A DNA stretch of 64,000 nucleotides, taken from assembly GCF_016741875.1 (NCBI RefSeq), contig NZ_JAERRF010000027.1:55495-119494 (forward strand), given 5' to 3'. Below the pieces are notes generated by a model that saw only the letters and a program-made list of their open reading frames with translations, ran no database searches and had not been told where the DNA came from. This document shows, one piece after another, positions 43,578 through 51,877 of the stretch (its first letter is position 1; every line of letters begins with the position of its first letter). This DNA comes from Streptomyces coffeae. Lineage in GTDB: Bacteria; Actinomycetota; Actinomycetes; Streptomycetales; Streptomycetaceae. The position numbers were made by a program, and so were the translations under genes.

Positions 43578-44195
43578 TTACGCCTGCTCCGGGGAGCCGC
43601 CCGAGGTGCGCAGCCATGCCTCCTTGGCGATCACCGCGGTGCCCTGGTTGTCGTCCCACTTCCCGTAGCGCGGGTTGACCTGGATGTCGAGCGCCTTGGA
43701 GGTACGGGCGAAGACCGCGTTGACCTTGGTGGTGCCCAGCTTGCGCAGCAGCGCGCTGCGGGTGAGGTCCATCCGGACGGCCTGGTCGATCCGGTCCGGC
43801 GCGATGCCCTGCTCCACATAGAGGGCGCGCAGCGCGGCGGCGCCACCCGCCTGCTGCTCGGCGGCGCCGCGGGCCCGCTGCACCTCGCGGCGGGTGACGC
43901 CGACGCCGTTGTCCTTGCCCGCCCGCTCGATGACCCGGAACTGGATCATGCGGATCAGGGTGTCCTGGCTCAGCCGGCCGCCGGCCGCGAGAAGCTGGTC
44001 GGCCTTGGGTGAGCCGCGCTGCGCGTCCCGTACGTCCTTCACCTGCGCCTGCAGCTGCGAGACGGTGATCCGGTTGCCGTCCACCACGGCGGCGGCACCG
44101 GGGCGCGGAGCCTCTCCGCAGGCCGTGAGGAGCGGGGCGGAGAGCAGCAGGGCGGACGCGGCGGAGACGGAGAGCGCAGTACGGCGGCGGATCAT
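43578..44195 (-). CDS. SurA-like lipoprotein
   Basis: 205 residues. A lipoprotein signal peptide (LLLSAPLLTACGE; the lipobox Cys is at about residue 26) is followed by a SurA N-terminal domain-like helical region (AAVVDGNRITVSQLQAQVKDV through RDQ..IQFRVIERAGKDNGV) and a long helical tail. No parvulin rotamase domain follows, so any chaperone role would be non-catalytic. ATG 44195 has GGGAGG upstream. In Streptomyces such a gene usually sits beside mazG, as here. Confidence 0.85.
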   Translation of the reverse strand: MIRRRTALSVSAASALLLSAPLLTACGEAPRPGAAAVVDGNRITVSQLQAQVKDVRDAQRGSPKADQLLAAGGRLSQDTLIRMIQFRVIERAGKDNGVGVTRREVQRARGAAEQQAGGAAALRALYVEQGIAPDRIDQAVRMDLTRSALLRKLGTTKVNAVFARTSKALDIQVNPRYGKWDDNQGTAVIAKEAWLRTSGGSPEQA

Positions 44196-44364
44196 TGAGC
44201 CTCCCGGCAGAGATCGTGCGGCGCGACAGACGATCTGGGTTTGATCGATGGTATGGAGTCGGCGCGGCCTAGGCCACTGCTTGGACAACGATTCACCGGC
44301 GTCTTGGTCAGCGCCCCACGTCAGCGCCGGGCCCGGCACCCGACACCCGGCGCCCGGACAGGGC

Positions 44365-45081
44365 CTAGCGGCCGCCGCGCACGGGCAGCGCGGTGTCCGG
44401 GCACCGGCCCAGCACCCGCGTCATCGCGTTCCTCTCCGCCCGCGTCACCCACACCCCGTACTTCTTCTTCACCGCGACCTGGTGCGCCACATAGTCACAG
44501 CGGTACGCCGTGTTGGGCGGCAGCCAGGTCGCCGCGTCACCGTCGCCCTTGCGGCGGTTGGCGGAGGCGTCCACCGCGATCAGATTGAGCGGGTCGTTGG
44601 CGAACGCCACCCGCTTGTCCCGGTCCCACTGCCGGGCCCCCTTCTGCCAGGCGTCGGAGAGCGCCACCACATGGTCGATGTCGACCTTGCTGTGCCCGCG
44701 GACGAACCGCACGCTGCGGCCGGTGTACGGATCGTCGTCCAGCGTGCCGGAGGCGACCAGGCAGTGGCCGCCGCGGAACCGCACCCTCTCCAGGTCGCGC
44801 TCGAGGATGTCATCACGCGTCCCGCAGCCGTTGTCATCGGTGTCCACCCACGAGCTGCCGAAGGCGCCGCGCTCATAACCCGTCTTCGGCGCCCGCCCCT
44901 TGACCGTGAGCGACGCCACAGCGGAGAGCGCCGGTCCCGACGGCCGGCCGCTCCGCTGAGCGCCGCCGTCCGCCGAACTGTCCCCGTCCCCGCCCTCACC
45001 GGGCCGGCAGCCGGCCACCGCGAACAGCACGGCCAGCGCCACCGCGGTCCCCCGCCCAAATCCCCCAAGCCGTCCAAGCAA
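44365..45081 (-). CDS. HNH-endonuclease-family lipoprotein (DUF1524 type)
   Basis: 238 residues from TTG 45081, chosen because GGGGGAG lies five bases before it and the resulting N-terminus is a lipoprotein signal (RGTAVALAVLFAVAGCR, lipobox VAGC). The HNH fold follows: DIDHVVALSDAW (catalytic His, metal Asp), NDPLNLIAVDASANRRKGDG (Asn) and PPNTAYRCDYVAHQVAVKKKYGVWV. This DUF1524/GmrSD-like arrangement is common in secreted actinobacterial proteins. It is divergent from the DUF2079 gene by 59 bases. Extracellular DNA degradation is a reasonable but unproven role. Confidence 0.85.
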   Translation of the reverse strand: MLGRLGGFGRGTAVALAVLFAVAGCRPGEGGDGDSSADGGAQRSGRPSGPALSAVASLTVKGRAPKTGYERGAFGSSWVDTDDNGCGTRDDILERDLERVRFRGGHCLVASGTLDDDPYTGRSVRFVRGHSKVDIDHVVALSDAWQKGARQWDRDKRVAFANDPLNLIAVDASANRRKGDGDAATWLPPNTAYRCDYVAHQVAVKKKYGVWVTRAERNAMTRVLGRCPDTALPVRGGR

Positions 45082-45140
45082 CCGACTCTCCCCCTTCGCG
45101 TATCTTTTCGCACAGACCGCCCACACGATAAGGACCCTGG

Positions 45141-46592
45141 ATGGACACGGCCGCAGCACTCCCGCCCGGCAGCACCACGGACGGGGCGACCGCCCCCACG
45201 GGCCGTACCGGGCTGCTCGCCAGGGCGAGTGCGCTGCGGGGACCGCGGCTGGACCCGTACTGGCTGGCCCTCGTCCTCTTCGTCCTCTACGCGACGCTGT
45301 CGGTCTGCCGCTACCGCCGGATGGCCAGCATGTCCTGGGACCTGGGCATCTTCGAACAGGCGATACGGGCGTACGCGCACTTCCAGGAGCCGGTGGCCGA
45401 TCTCAAGGGCCCCGGCGCCAATATTCTCGGCGACCACTTCAGCCCCATCACGGCCCTGCTCGGCCCGGTCTACCGGGTCTTCCCCGGCCCCGTCACGCTG
45501 CTGGTGGCGCAGGCGGCCCTGTTCGCCGTCTCCGCCGTCCCCGTGACCCGTATCGCCGCCCGGCTGCTGGGGCGTGGCCGCGGGCTGGCGATCGGCATCG
45601 CCTACGGGGCGTCCTGGGGCATCCAGCGCGCCGTGGACTTCGACTTCCACGAGATCTGCTTCGCCGTCCCGCTGCTGGCCTTCTGTCTGGAGGCGGTGCT
45701 GCGCGAGCGCTGGTACGCGGCGATGCTGTGGGCCGCCCCGCTGGTCCTCGTCAAGGAGGACATGGGCGCCACCGTGGCCGCGATCGGCCTCGTCATCGTG
45801 GCGCGCACCTGGAGGACCCATGAGCAGCGGATCACCCCGCTCGCCGTCGGCCTCATGGTCTTCGGCGTCATGGCCTCGGCCCTCGCGCTGGGCGTCATCA
45901 TCCCCGGCTTCAACGGCACGGGCTCGTACGACTACTGGGACAAGGTCGGCAGCGGCGGGGACCAGACCGGCACCATCCCCGTCGGCACCGCGCTGCGCAC
46001 CCTGCTGTGGATCCTGCTGCCGACCACCGGACTGCTGAGCCTGCGCTCCCCGCTGCTGCTGGTGGCCGTGCCCACCCTCGGCTGGCGCTTCCTCTCCCAC
46101 GACGACCACTACTGGGGCACCGACTGGCACTACAGCGCGGTGCTGATGCCGGTGGTCTTCCTGGCCCTGGTCGACGCCCTGGCCCGGACCCGCGACAGCC
46201 GCCGGGCCTGGCTCGCCTCGTACTCCCGCCAACTGCCCGCCGCGGTGTGCGGGGCGGCCCTGGCGCTGTCGTCCTCCATGCCGCTGTACGACCTCACCAA
46301 GGGGGACACCTACGAGAAGTCCCCGGCGGTCGGCGCGGTGGAACGGCTACTGGACCGGATACCGGACGGGGCGTCGGTGGAGGCCAACGTGGGGCCGATA
46401 TCCCGGCTCACCGACCGCTGCCGGGTGCTGTGGGTGGGCGCGGCCCGCGGTGTCGAACCGGACTACATAGCCCTCCAGGAGCCGGAGCGCAGTATGGCCG
46501 ATGTGGTGGCGTACGCCCGTCAGTTGCACCCGGGCGCCACCTACGAGCCGTACGGCTCCACATCGGGCTACTTCGTCGTCAAACGGCGCTGA
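45141..46592 (+). CDS. DUF2079 integral membrane protein
   Basis: 483 residues with about nine hydrophobic helices. The DUF2079 signature is at the N-terminus: SMSWDLGIFEQAIRAYAHFQEP and GANILGDHFSPITALLGPVYR (conserved Asp and His), followed by FDFHEICFAVPLLAFCLEAV. The family resembles GT-C glycosyltransferases such as arabinofuranosyltransferases, so a lipid-linked sugar transfer at the outer membrane face is possible. The C-terminal 120 residues form a soluble domain. ATG 45141 gives a normal length. Confidence 0.87.
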   Translation: MDTAAALPPGSTTDGATAPTGRTGLLARASALRGPRLDPYWLALVLFVLYATLSVCRYRRMASMSWDLGIFEQAIRAYAHFQEPVADLKGPGANILGDHFSPITALLGPVYRVFPGPVTLLVAQAALFAVSAVPVTRIAARLLGRGRGLAIGIAYGASWGIQRAVDFDFHEICFAVPLLAFCLEAVLRERWYAAMLWAAPLVLVKEDMGATVAAIGLVIVARTWRTHEQRITPLAVGLMVFGVMASALALGVIIPGFNGTGSYDYWDKVGSGGDQTGTIPVGTALRTLLWILLPTTGLLSLRSPLLLVAVPTLGWRFLSHDDHYWGTDWHYSAVLMPVVFLALVDALARTRDSRRAWLASYSRQLPAAVCGAALALSSSMPLYDLTKGDTYEKSPAVGAVERLLDRIPDGASVEANVGPISRLTDRCRVLWVGAARGVEPDYIALQEPERSMADVVAYARQLHPGATYEPYGSTSGYFVVKRR

Positions 46593-46600
46593 CCGCCCCC

Positions 46601-46675
46601 GCGTGGGCGCGACCGGCCACGAGACAGCCGCAGACGAACGACGGCACCTCGTGGCGCTTCCCGCCGAGCGCTCAG
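46601..46675. repeat. Dispersed 75-bp repeat, copy A
   Basis: Aligns without gaps to 63095-63169 (copy B) with 9 differences over 75 bases. It spans the short gap between the converging DUF2079 and VOC genes and slightly overlaps the VOC stop. It begins GCGTGGGCGC and ends GAGCGCTCAG in both copies. Confidence 0.8.
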
Positions 46676-47454
46676 CTCATCGGCTTCGGGGCGATCACGG
46701 CGAACGCCGCGCCCTGCGGATCCCGCACCACCGACATCCGGCCCGCCACCATGTCGAACGGCGGCTGAAGCACCGCCCCGCCCTCCGCGGAGAGTTTGGC
46801 CACCGTCCGGTCGACCTGCTCGACCGAGAAGTACACCATCCAGTGCGAGGGTGTGTCGGTCGGCGCCTCCTCGCCCAGCGGCGCAAGCCCGCCCACAGTA
46901 CGGCCGTCGACCGAGAGCGCGAAGTAGCCGTCAGCGCCCTCCATGGGGGTGGTCTGCACACCCATCGCCTCGGCGTAGAACGCGGACGCCGCTTCCCTGT
47001 CACGGGTGTTGAGCTCGTTCCAGATCAGCGCGCCCGGCTCGTTGACCAGCCCCGCACCGGCGAACCCCAGCGGCTGCCAGACACCGAAGACGGCCCCGGT
47101 GGGGTCGGCCGCCACCAGCATCCGCCCGAGGTCCATCACATCCATCACCGGCAGCAGCACGGTGCCCCCGGCGCGGCTGATCGCCTCCGAGGTGGCCTGG
47201 GCGTCGGCGGAGGAGAAGTAGGTGGTCCACACGGTCGGCGGCGGGGGCTCCTCGCCCATCGACTGCGCCGTCATGATGCCCGCCACCGGCTTGTCCTTCA
47301 GGGTGCACAGGGCGTAGCCGCCGGTCTCCGGCGGGCCCACCTCCCCGGACCAGCCGAAGAGCCCTGAGTAGAAGTCCAGAGCGGCCTGCTGGTCGGGCAC
47401 CATGAGATCGATCCAGCACGGTGTTCCGGGCTGGTAGGACGTGACTTCGGGCAT
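46672..47454 (-). CDS. VOC-superfamily protein with two glyoxalase-like domains
   Basis: 260 residues composed of two vicinal-oxygen-chelate units (about residues 5-120 and 130-258). Repeat starts are GTPCWIDLMVPDQQAALDFYSGLFGW and LVNEPGALIWNELNTRDREAASAFYAEAMG; each ends with the GAxFxV-type strand (GAVFGVWQP and GAAFAVIAPK). Such double-domain proteins include enzymes and drug-binding proteins. The ATG at 47454 begins MPEVTSYQPGTPCW. The specific substrate is unknown, and the metal ligands look incomplete. Confidence 0.85.
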   Translation of the reverse strand: MPEVTSYQPGTPCWIDLMVPDQQAALDFYSGLFGWSGEVGPPETGGYALCTLKDKPVAGIMTAQSMGEEPPPPTVWTTYFSSADAQATSEAISRAGGTVLLPVMDVMDLGRMLVAADPTGAVFGVWQPLGFAGAGLVNEPGALIWNELNTRDREAASAFYAEAMGVQTTPMEGADGYFALSVDGRTVGGLAPLGEEAPTDTPSHWMVYFSVEQVDRTVAKLSAEGGAVLQPPFDMVAGRMSVVRDPQGAAFAVIAPKPMS

Positions 47455-47581
47455 GGCCGCCTCCCGGGTGCGCTCCGGCCGGCCCGGCGCCGGACGGGAC
47501 CATCCGCTCTCCCCACCCTTCCCCCGATCCGTCCCGGCCGCCACTCGGCGCGGGCGGCCGGGACGGATGGGGGCTCCTACG

Positions 47582-48139
47582 GTGACGGACCCCTTTGACA
47601 GAATTCCTGTCATGATCAATCAACGGGGGCAGCAACAGCCCTATGGAACGCCACCGTCCGCGCCCTACGTCCTTCCGCATGCACCGCCGGGGCCGCAGCC
47701 GCCACCGGGCCCGCGCGTCCCCGAACCGGCCAGCGACGAGCGCCGCATGCTGGCGGCGACGGTCGACTTCCTGCTCGCCTTCGGCGCCGGCACGCCGCTC
47801 GCCCTGCGGGTGCTCCCGCAGCTGAAGGTCGAGGCGAACGCCCTGGTCCTGTGGGTGGCCTGTGTGTTCGGGCTGTCCTTCGTCAACCAGGTCCTGGGCG
47901 CCTGGATCTTCAAGGCCTCGCTCGGCAAGTGGATGCTGCGCATGCGGGTGGTGCGCGAACAGGACGCCCGGCGACCGGGCTTCTGGCGGCTGATCCACCG
48001 CTGGCTGCTGGGGCTGACCTGGCTGCCGATGCAGCCGGTGCGCAGCCTGGTCTGCGCGGACGGCGATCCGTACGAGGACCACTGCAAGCTGGTGTATGTG
48101 CGGGTGAAGGACCTGCGGCGGCTCCAGCACTCCGGCTGA
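47582..48139 (+). CDS. RDD-family membrane protein
   Basis: About 185 residues. A Pro/Gln-rich N-terminus (QQQPYGTPPSAPYVLP) precedes an RDD domain: ASDERRMLAATVDFLLAFGAG, LVLWVACVFGLSFVNQVLGA, and ASLGKWMLRMRVVREQDARRPGFWRLIHRWLLG. RDD proteins are small integral membrane proteins; some bind metals or act as transporters. GTG 47582 is a weak start with a G-rich leader; ATG 47612 is preceded by the repeat GACAG-AATTC-CTGTC (47597-47611). Divergent from the VOC gene. Confidence 0.75.
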   Translation: MTDPFDRIPVMINQRGQQQPYGTPPSAPYVLPHAPPGPQPPPGPRVPEPASDERRMLAATVDFLLAFGAGTPLALRVLPQLKVEANALVLWVACVFGLSFVNQVLGAWIFKASLGKWMLRMRVVREQDARRPGFWRLIHRWLLGLTWLPMQPVRSLVCADGDPYEDHCKLVYVRVKDLRRLQHSG

Positions 48140-48143
48140 AACG

Positions 48144-48186
48144 CGCCGGGCGGCGGTCGGCCTTCGGGGCCGACCGCCGCCCGGCG
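48144..48186. terminator. Bidirectional terminator
   Basis: A perfect 19-bp stem (48144-48162 with 48168-48186) with a five-base TTCGG loop, four bases past the RDD stop and 20 bases from the converging L,D-transpeptidase stop. Confidence 0.9.
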
Positions 48187-48205
48187 GTGGTGAGGAGAGG
48201 GAGCG

Positions 48206-49465
48206 TCAGGCGCCGACGGCGCTACCGGCCACCCACTCGTTCCAGTCCATGTTCCATCCGTTGAGGCCGTTGTCCGGCTTGACGGTCTCGTCCGCGGAGT
48301 TCTTCACCACAACCACATCGCCGATCTGGGTGTTGTTGTAGAACCAGGCTCCGTCGGTGTTCGGGTCGCCCGCGCCCTTGGTGTCCGACAGGCCGACACA
48401 GCCGTGGCTGGTGTTCTGGTTGCCGAAGATGGACTTGGCGCCCCAGTAGTTGCCGTGGATGAAGGTGCCCGAGGTGGACAGGCGCATGGCGTGCGGCACG
48501 TCCTTGATGTCGTACTCGCCCTTGCCGTCGTCGCCCTTGAAGCCGACCGTGGCGCCGTTCATCCGGGTCTCCTTGAACTTCTCGGAGATCACCATCTGAC
48601 CGTTGTAGGTCGTGTTCTCGGGGCTGCCCGCAGAGATCTTGATGGTCTTGAGGGTCTTGCCGTCGCGCACGACCTTCATCATCTTGGTCTTGGCGTCGAC
48701 CGTGCTCACCTGCGAACGGCCGACCTTGAAGGTGACGGTCTTGTCCTGGACACCCTTGACCCCGGGCGACGCCTCGACGCCGTCCAGCTTCATCTTCATG
48801 GTGACGGTGGAGTTGGCCTTCCAGTAGTCCTTGGGCCGCAGGTCGAGCCGGGTCGGGCTGAACCAGTGGCCGACCACCTGCTGGCCGCTGCTGGAGGTGA
48901 CCTTGATGTGGGACTCGACGGCCTTCTTGTTGGACACCTGCTTGTCGAAGTTGATCGACACCGGCATGCCCACGCCGACCGTCGAGCCGTCCTCCGGCGT
49001 GAAGTTGCCGATGACGCTGTTGGTGGGCGAGATGGTGGTGAAGGACGAATGCTCCGTGGCCTTACGGCCCTTGGAGTCCTTGGCCGAGGCGGCGATCTTG
49101 TACTGGGTGGACCGCTCCAGCTGACCGTTGGGCTTCCAGGTCGTCCCGTCGGGCGATATGGAGCCCGCCACGGTGGAACCGGTGGCCGCGGCGGTCATCT
49201 TGACGGAGGTGAGCTTGCCGCCGCTGACCTTGACCTGGGTGTCGCTGTTGATGCCCGCGCCGGTTTTCCCGGTCTTCGGGGTGATCTTGATATGGGCGTC
49301 CGACGCGTCCTTGGCCGCCGCCTTGTCGACCTGCGACTGCGAGCCGCTGCCGTCGTTCTTGGCGTCGTCCCCGTCGTCTCCGCCGCCACACGCACCGAGC
49401 GTCAGTACACCCCCGAGCAGAGCGGCCACGGCCGCCAGCCCCCTACGGCGCTTGCCGTCCGTCAT
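48206..49465 (-). CDS. L,D-transpeptidase lipoprotein
   Basis: A surface L,D-transpeptidase that makes 3-3 cross-links in peptidoglycan. From ATG 49465 (GGAG nine bases upstream) 419 residues: lipoprotein signal with lipobox LTLGACGGG, two Ig-like domains (about residues 55-260), and a YkuD domain with NTSHGCVGLSDT, where Cys is the catalytic nucleophile, preceded by GTFIHGNYWGAKSIFG (His). A longer frame to 49591 exists without a site. The C-terminus has the usual DWNEWVAGSA extension. Confidence 0.93.
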   Translation of the reverse strand: MTDGKRRRGLAAVAALLGGVLTLGACGGGDDGDDAKNDGSGSQSQVDKAAAKDASDAHIKITPKTGKTGAGINSDTQVKVSGGKLTSVKMTAAATGSTVAGSISPDGTTWKPNGQLERSTQYKIAASAKDSKGRKATEHSSFTTISPTNSVIGNFTPEDGSTVGVGMPVSINFDKQVSNKKAVESHIKVTSSSGQQVVGHWFSPTRLDLRPKDYWKANSTVTMKMKLDGVEASPGVKGVQDKTVTFKVGRSQVSTVDAKTKMMKVVRDGKTLKTIKISAGSPENTTYNGQMVISEKFKETRMNGATVGFKGDDGKGEYDIKDVPHAMRLSTSGTFIHGNYWGAKSIFGNQNTSHGCVGLSDTKGAGDPNTDGAWFYNNTQIGDVVVVKNSADETVKPDNGLNGWNMDWNEWVAGSAVGA

Positions 49466-49837
49466 CACACGCTTCTCCATTTGACCTGGTCTTGACCTTG
49501 ACCCCAGAACCCCGGACCTAACCGAGAAGAACGCCTGTACCTTTTGGCCGGTTCCTCGCACAGTAAAACTGTGCGCAAGGCCACTTAGCAAAGGCGCCGG
49601 TCAAGCCTACGACCCGCCGGTACCCATACCGGCGCAGTCCAGTCCCCCCGGCGCCACATCACCGCGATCGGACCACCCACCCGCTCACAAAACCGGACAA
49701 ACTACGAACTCTCGGTGTGCGCCCCTGCGCGGAGTGTGCGCAGCCGCCCGGACTCGCTTCCGTCCGGACCGTCGTTATCACTACGATCGGACCGACGACG
49801 GGGGTCAAGTCACCGCAGCCTCAAGGAGGATGCCGTA
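49466..49837. promoter_or_regulatory. Divergent region with two inverted repeats
   Basis: About 370 bases between the L,D-transpeptidase and the small gene at 49838. CGCACAG-TAAAA-CTGTGCG (49557-49575) is a perfect 7-bp inverted repeat, and CGCCGGTA-CCCA-TACCGGCG (49615-49634) is a perfect 8-bp one. Either could be an operator or a leader hairpin. AAGGAGGA at 49823-49830 is the next gene's ribosome-binding site. Confidence 0.4.
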
Positions 49838-50125
49838 GTGTCCGCACGCCGACCGCTGCTGACGGCCGCCGCTGCCGGTTCGCTGCTGTGCGCCCTGTGG
49901 TTCGTCCCGTCGGCCAACGCCACGGTCGAGCGGACACAGTCGTCGGCCGCCCCCGCCGCCCAGCCCCGCACCGCGGACCAGTCCGCATCCACCCCCGGGG
50001 AGAACCTCGCCGACAGCGGCAGTGTGGACGTCACCCCGTATCTCGTCGGCGGCACGGCCTTTCTGGGGCTCGGGGTCGCCATGGTGACCGCCTCCGTGCG
50101 CCGGGCGCGCCCGGAGGCTTACTGA
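49838..50125 (+). CDS. Small exported membrane protein, unknown function
   Basis: 95 residues from GTG 49838, seven bases after AAGGAGGA. An N-terminal signal peptide (ARRPLLTAAAAGSLLCALWFVPSANA) precedes a Ser/Thr/Ala/Pro-rich stretch and a C-terminal helix (VTPYLVGGTAFLGLGVAMVTASV) with a basic RRARPEAY end. The layout resembles sortase substrates, but no LPxTG or LAxTG is present, so it is more likely a bitopic membrane protein. I do not recognise a family. Confidence 0.7.
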   Translation: MSARRPLLTAAAAGSLLCALWFVPSANATVERTQSSAAPAAQPRTADQSASTPGENLADSGSVDVTPYLVGGTAFLGLGVAMVTASVRRARPEAY

Positions 50126-50134
50126 TCGTCGGTC

Positions 50135-50194
50135 GGCTCGGCCACCGGCTCGTTCACCGGCTCTTGCACCGACTCGTTCACCGGCTCGTTCACC
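50135..50194. repeat. Five tandem 12-bp repeats
   Basis: Five near-identical units of the form GGCTCGTTCACC occupy 50135-50194 (variants GGCTCGGCCACC, GGCTCTTGCACC and GACTCGTTCACC). They lie in the short gap between the converging small membrane protein and hutH stops. Confidence 0.9.
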
Positions 50195-50204
50195 GGCCGC
50201 CGGT

Positions 50205-51743
50205 TCAGGCCAGCGGCCCGGTCACCGTCTCCACCGCCTCGGCCAGCTTCCCGGACCGTACGAAGGCGTCTGCAGCGGCCAGGTCCGGCGCCAGATAGCG
50301 GTCCCCGCCGGGCCCCTCGACCCCGGCCGCGCGCACCGCCGCCAGCACCGCGCGGGTCGCGGGCGCGGGCTCCAGGCCCTCGCGCAGCTCGACCGCGCGG
50401 GTCGCCGCGACCAGCTCGACGGCCAGCACCCGGGAGAGGTTGTCCACCGCCGTCCGCAGCTTGCGGGCCGCGGACCAGCCCATGGAGACATGGTCCTCCT
50501 GCATCGCGGAGGACGGGATGGAGTCCACCGAGGCGGGCACCGCCAGCCGCTTCAACTCGCTGACCAGCGCCGCCTGCGTGTACTGCGCGATCATCAGGCC
50601 GGAGTCCACGCCCGCGTCGCCCGCCAGGAACGGCGGCAGCCCGTGCGAGCGGTTTTTGTCCAGCAGCCGGTCGGTACGGCGCTCGGCGATCGAGGCGAGA
50701 TCGGCGGCGGCCACGGCCAGGAAGTCCAGGACGTAGGCGACCGGCGCCCCGTGGAAGTTGCCATTGGACTCCACCCGGCCGTCCGCCAGCACCACCGGGT
50801 TGTCCACGGCGGCGGCGAGCTCGCGGTCGGCGACCAGCCGGGCGTGTGCCAGGGTGTCCCGCCCGGCGCCCGCGACCTGCGGGGCACAGCGGATCGAGTA
50901 CGCGTCCTGCACCCGCGGCGCGTCGTCCTGGTGATGTCCGGTGAGCCCCGAACCGGCCAGCACCCGCAGCATGTTGTCGGCGCTGGCGGCCTGGCCCGGA
51001 TGCGGGCGGATGGTGTGCAGCTCGGGCGCGAGCACCCGGTCGGTGCCGAGCAGCGCCTCCATCGAGAGCGCGGCCGTCACATCGGCGACGGTGAACAGCC
51101 GGGCCAGATCGGCACAGGCCATGACCAGCATGCCGAGCATGCCGTCGGTGCCGTTGAGCAGCGCGAGACCCTCCTTCTCCCGCAGCTCGACCGGCTCGAT
51201 GCCGTGCTCGGCCAGCAGCTCGGCGGCGGGCCGCAACGCGCCGTCGGGCCCCTCGGCCTCACCCTCCCCCATCAGCGCCAGCGCGCAGTGGGACAGCGGC
51301 GCGAGATCACCGGAGCAGCCCAGCGAACCGTATTCGTGCACCACCGGAGTGATCCCCGCGTTGAGCATCGCGGCCATCGTCTCGACCACGAGGGGCCGGA
51401 CCCCGGTGTGGCCCGAGGCGAGGGTCTTCAGCCGCAGGAACATCAGCGCGCGCACCACCTCGCGCTCGACCCGCGGCCCCATCCCGGCGGCGTGCGAGCG
51501 GACGATGTTGCGCTGGAGCTGGACCCGGAGGTCGGGCGTGATGTGCCGGACGGCGAGCGCGCCGAAGCCGGTCGAGACCCCGTAGACGGGCTCGGGCTTG
51601 GCGGCCAGATCGTCGATCACCTGCCGGGCTCCGGCCACGGCGCTCAGCGCCTCGGCCGACAGCTCCACCCGGGCGCCGCCGCGCGCCACGGCCACGACGT
51701 CCTCGGCGGTTGTTCCGGACGTCCCCACCACCACAGTGTGCAT
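50205..51743 (-). CDS. hutH: Histidine ammonia-lyase, with Cys-Ser-Gly at the MIO site
   Basis: HutH removes ammonia from histidine to give urocanate, the first step of the hut pathway. 512 residues from ATG 51743; ATG 51749 adds two. Motifs: YGVSTGFGALA, RNIVRSHAAGMGP, LKTLASGHTGVRP, SRxD-region RTDRLLDKNRSHGLPPFL and SSAMQEDHVSMG. The MIO cofactor segment reads HEYGSLGCSGDLAPLSH, with Cys-Ser-Gly where most family members have Ala-Ser-Gly. The rest of the hut genes are about 46 kb away at the other end of the window. Confidence 0.95.
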   Translation of the reverse strand: MHTVVVGTSGTTAEDVVAVARGGARVELSAEALSAVAGARQVIDDLAAKPEPVYGVSTGFGALAVRHITPDLRVQLQRNIVRSHAAGMGPRVEREVVRALMFLRLKTLASGHTGVRPLVVETMAAMLNAGITPVVHEYGSLGCSGDLAPLSHCALALMGEGEAEGPDGALRPAAELLAEHGIEPVELREKEGLALLNGTDGMLGMLVMACADLARLFTVADVTAALSMEALLGTDRVLAPELHTIRPHPGQAASADNMLRVLAGSGLTGHHQDDAPRVQDAYSIRCAPQVAGAGRDTLAHARLVADRELAAAVDNPVVLADGRVESNGNFHGAPVAYVLDFLAVAAADLASIAERRTDRLLDKNRSHGLPPFLAGDAGVDSGLMIAQYTQAALVSELKRLAVPASVDSIPSSAMQEDHVSMGWSAARKLRTAVDNLSRVLAVELVAATRAVELREGLEPAPATRAVLAAVRAAGVEGPGGDRYLAPDLAAADAFVRSGKLAEAVETVTGPLA

Positions 51744-51877
51744 ATCCATATTCAGGCACCCTAGAGACTGAATCGCGACCTGTCACCTGTCGGACCGAAG
51801 GGCTCGCGTCGGGCTTTGTGTCGGGCTTTGTGTCGGGCGTTGCGTCCGCCCGTCCGGTACGTCCCCGGACCACCGCT

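Noticed and set aside
49838..50125. Small exported protein as a sortase substrate
   Set aside because: It has the signal, helix and basic tail but lacks an LPxTG or LAxTG motif before the helix.
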